This document shows, in pieces, positions 61,720 through 64,000 of a stretch of DNA of 64,000 nucleotides. The DNA lies in the NCBI GenBank assembly GCA_006176705.1, contig QRFJ01004928.1, positions 124,001 through 188,000 of the forward strand, in the 5' to 3' direction. This DNA comes from Cocos nucifera (Eukaryota; Streptophyta; Magnoliopsida; Arecales; Arecaceae). Position 1 is the stretch's first letter; each line of letters opens with the position of its first letter. Below the pieces are notes generated by a model. That model was not told the origin of the DNA, made no database searches, and saw only the letters and a list, made by a program, of their open reading frames with translations. The translations under genes and the position numbers were made by a program.

Positions 61720-63115
61720 TGTTGGGGATAAACCCCGTACCTACCGAAGTCCAGTCTAATGCTCAGCCTAATACAACCGATACTCACGGAAGAGCTTCAG
61801 TGGACGAGCCTTAGCCGAACTTCTCAGCGGCCGAGCCCCTTTCGAACTCTCAAGCGATCAAGTCTTAGCTGAATCTCTTCAACCGACCGAACTTCTCAGC
61901 GGTCGAGCTTCAGTTGGACTCCTACGGGAGTCAAACTCTTTCTGTACTCCAGTTGGACGCCCACAGGAGCCAAACTCCCTCTAAGATTCTTCTCCAGTCA
62001 GACTCCTATGGAAGCCAAACTTCCTCCGAGGTTCTCCTTCAGTCGGACTCTTACAGTAGCCGAACTCCGATCGAACTCCTCAGCGATCAAGTCCTAGCCA
62101 AACTCCTCAGTAGTCGAGCCCCAACCGACCTCCTCAGTGATCGAGCCCTAGCCGAACTCCTTAGATCGCTCCTACAATCAAATTTTTCTAGGAGCCAAAC
62201 TTTTTTCGGATCATTCCTGCAATCGAACTCCTCCAAGAGCCAGACTCTTTCCAGAATTCTTCTTTAGCTAGGTTCCTCCAAGAGCCGAACTCTTTTCGGA
62301 TCGCTCCTATAGTTCGAACTCCTTCAGGAGCCGAACTCCTTTCGGATCGCCCCTACAGTCGGACTCCTTCAAGAGCTAGACTCCTTCTAGAATTCTCCTT
62401 CAGTCAGGTTCCGTCAGGAGCCAAACTCTTTTCGGATCGCTCCTACAGTTTGGACACCTCCGAAAGCTGAACTTCTTTCGGATTGCTCCTGCAGTCGGAT
62501 TCCTCCGAGAGCCAAACTTCTTTCGAATTGCTCCTACAGTCAGATTTCTATGAAAGCCGACCTTATTTCGGATTACTCTTACTGTCAGACCCCAAATGCA
62601 TGCTTTCATCAGACGACATGGCCGCCACTATTAGTCCGGCGATACCGTTCTCTCCATAACAAGCTCCATACAGCCCACGATCGGACGATATGGCCATCAT
62701 TACCAGTCTGACAACATCGCTCTCTCCGTAATGAGCCCCATGCGGCCCACGATCGGATGACATGGTTGCCACTATCAGCTTGGCAGTACCTCTCTCTCCA
62801 TACCGAACCCTATGCGGCCTCGAGCGGCCTGCTACCAGATGGTATGGTCGTCACCATCATTCAAGCTTCGTCTATAAAAGAAATCCTCCAGATATATTTT
62901 GGCTAAGCTCTCCTCTTTTCCTCTAAAAATTCTACTGAATTTTCTTCTGAGTACTCCATTTCTATTGGCCAGAAGAGCTGATTTGATCATTGGAGGGTCC
63001 TGTTGGAGCCACCACCACCAACTTCGGATGAAACTTTATTTTGCAAATCACCGATGGTGACCTCATCCTCCTCCACTTTAGTTCAATTCGGCGTTAACCA
63101 AATTCTGCACCAACA
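61720..63115 (+). repeat. 5' LTR of a second Tat-lineage Gypsy element
   Basis: Runs from TGTTGGGGATAAACCCC to AAATTCTGCACCAACA, 1396 bp, a relative of the LTR at 15668-17087. It contains a diverged version of the internal repeat (CAGTCGGACTCCTACG-type units, about 61905-62590). A good TATA box, CTATAAAAG, lies near 62873, followed by CCTCCAGATATATTTTGGC, conserved with the other LTR. Directly after it lies GAATTGACGCTAGAGGAAGG, the likely primer-binding region. Confidence 0.9.
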
Positions 63116-63247
63116 GAATTGACGCTAGAGGAAGGGCCCTCTGCCTCTAAGATTCTCTTATTCTTAAAGGAGTGCTTAGTGATGACCTCTCTCTTTCCTC
63201 TCTAGAGATCTTCCTTCTTTCTTTCTAGAGTTTTTTCTCGAGAGAAG

Positions 63248-64000
63248 ATGCCTCCCAGGAGAGCTTCGACCCGATGATCGGTGGCTTCCATGGCCCGATC
63301 CCATTCAGATCCATCTGCTTTCGCTTCAGCCCTGGCAACTCAGGTTCCACCTATAGCTATGGTAGATGTGGAGTAGTTTAACCTGCTTGTCCAGTAGATT
63401 TATGGCCTCACGAAGGCGATGTAGACCATGCATCTGCAGGCTTCGGCACCAGTTCGACTGGCGTAGGATTCTTCGGAGCCCTATGGTCCAATCCAAGAAT
63501 GGCCGACTTGGGTTATCCGATCTCTGATCCTCGGAAAGAGAAAGCAGAGGATGGAGGGCCCCTGCTCGGACCATGACTCGATCTACGAGGAAGCTTCACA
63601 TCCATTCCATCAGAAAATCCTGAAGATCAAAGATCGTGAAGATCTCTTGGATCAAAGGCTCTTAGAAATGAGCCGACGAATCGAAGAGCTCCGTCACACT
63701 CCCTCCTCATACGGTAATTATATTTATACTGACCCTTCATTTTTGCAAAAATTTATACAGAAATCGATCCCACCGAACTTCAAGCTCCCACAATTTGAGA
63801 GTTACGATGGGACCACCGATTCGATTGACCATTTAGAAGTTTTCTGGATAATGATGTTGCTCTACGGTGCCTCAGACGCTATTTTATGCCAGACTTTCTC
63901 CTCTATCCTTAAGGAAGTCGTCAGGAACTGATACTCGGTGCTTAAGTCGAGTACCATCTTATCGTTTGATCAGATGAGCCATCAGTTCGTAGCCTACTTC
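63248..64000 (+). pseudogene. gag of the second Tat-lineage Gypsy element, cut by the window edge
   Basis: The retrotransposon gag frame starts ATGCCTCCC at 63248, about 130 bases after the LTR, and reads in one frame to the window end with several stops: a TGA near 63275, TAGs near 63374 and 63393, another near 63465, and a TGA at 63929-63931. The conserved capsid-like region is clear: LPQFESYDGTTD (about 63787-63822), LLYGASDAILC, and SFDQMSHQFVAYF at the edge. This is the gag lost from the element at 10.7 kb. The stops are consistent with transitions, so this copy is probably inactive. Confidence 0.85.

Overview
This window is nuclear DNA of a flowering plant. The evidence is two spliced genes with GT-AG introns (some over 3 kb), no operon structure, and many plant-type transposons (Ty1/Copia, Ty3/Gypsy of the Tat lineage, CACTA, hAT-type MITEs). 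Protein similarity, recalled from memory, and the repeat style fit a monocot, possibly a palm. That identification is an inference.

Only two host genes can be defended. (1) A minus-strand OSCA/CSC1-like osmosensitive calcium-channel gene occupies about 4.2-9.4 kb. Its first two coding exons are present (5539-5226 and 4332-4186) and join in frame. No third exon is found before the left edge, where Copia and hAT-type DNA lies. (2) A complete plus-strand ANTH/AP180-type clathrin-assembly gene runs 29233-43049. It has 15 coding exons encoding 560 residues, with an intact phosphoinositide-binding motif and a C-terminal tail of NPF and DPF endocytic motifs. Its long introns hold a small hAT-type MITE, a solo LTR, a larger TIR element and a second hAT-type MITE, while the exons stay open.

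The rest is repeat-derived. 0-2.7 kb: an internally deleted Copia element and a hAT-type MITE. 10.7-17.1 kb: a decayed Tat-lineage Gypsy element with a truncated 5' LTR joined directly to protease, followed by reverse transcriptase, two RNase H domains, integrase, a 115-bp tandem repeat and a 3' LTR. 18.8-23.0 kb: LTR-like repeat DNA split by a MITE with a perfect 8-bp target duplication, G-rich DNA, and a 0.9-kb foldback. 27.0-27.9 kb: a hAT-type element carrying G-rich cargo. 45.8-50.9 kb: a CACTA element with a decayed minus-strand transposase-related gene and an embedded 1-kb inverted repeat. 51-55.4 kb: LTR-like DNA, minisatellites and a TIR element. 56-59.6 kb: a degenerate long-period tandem array studded with microsatellites and an A/T-rich hairpin. 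61.7-64 kb: an LTR and the start of gag of a second element related to the one at 10.7 kb, running off the right edge.

I found no clear case of an undescribed functional system. The structures most worth checking are the three large inverted repeats (22.1-23.0, 49.6-50.6 and 56.8-57.5 kb), which could be sources of double-stranded RNA, the G-rich blocks that recur in unrelated elements, and the transition-biased stop codons in the Gypsy pol gene.
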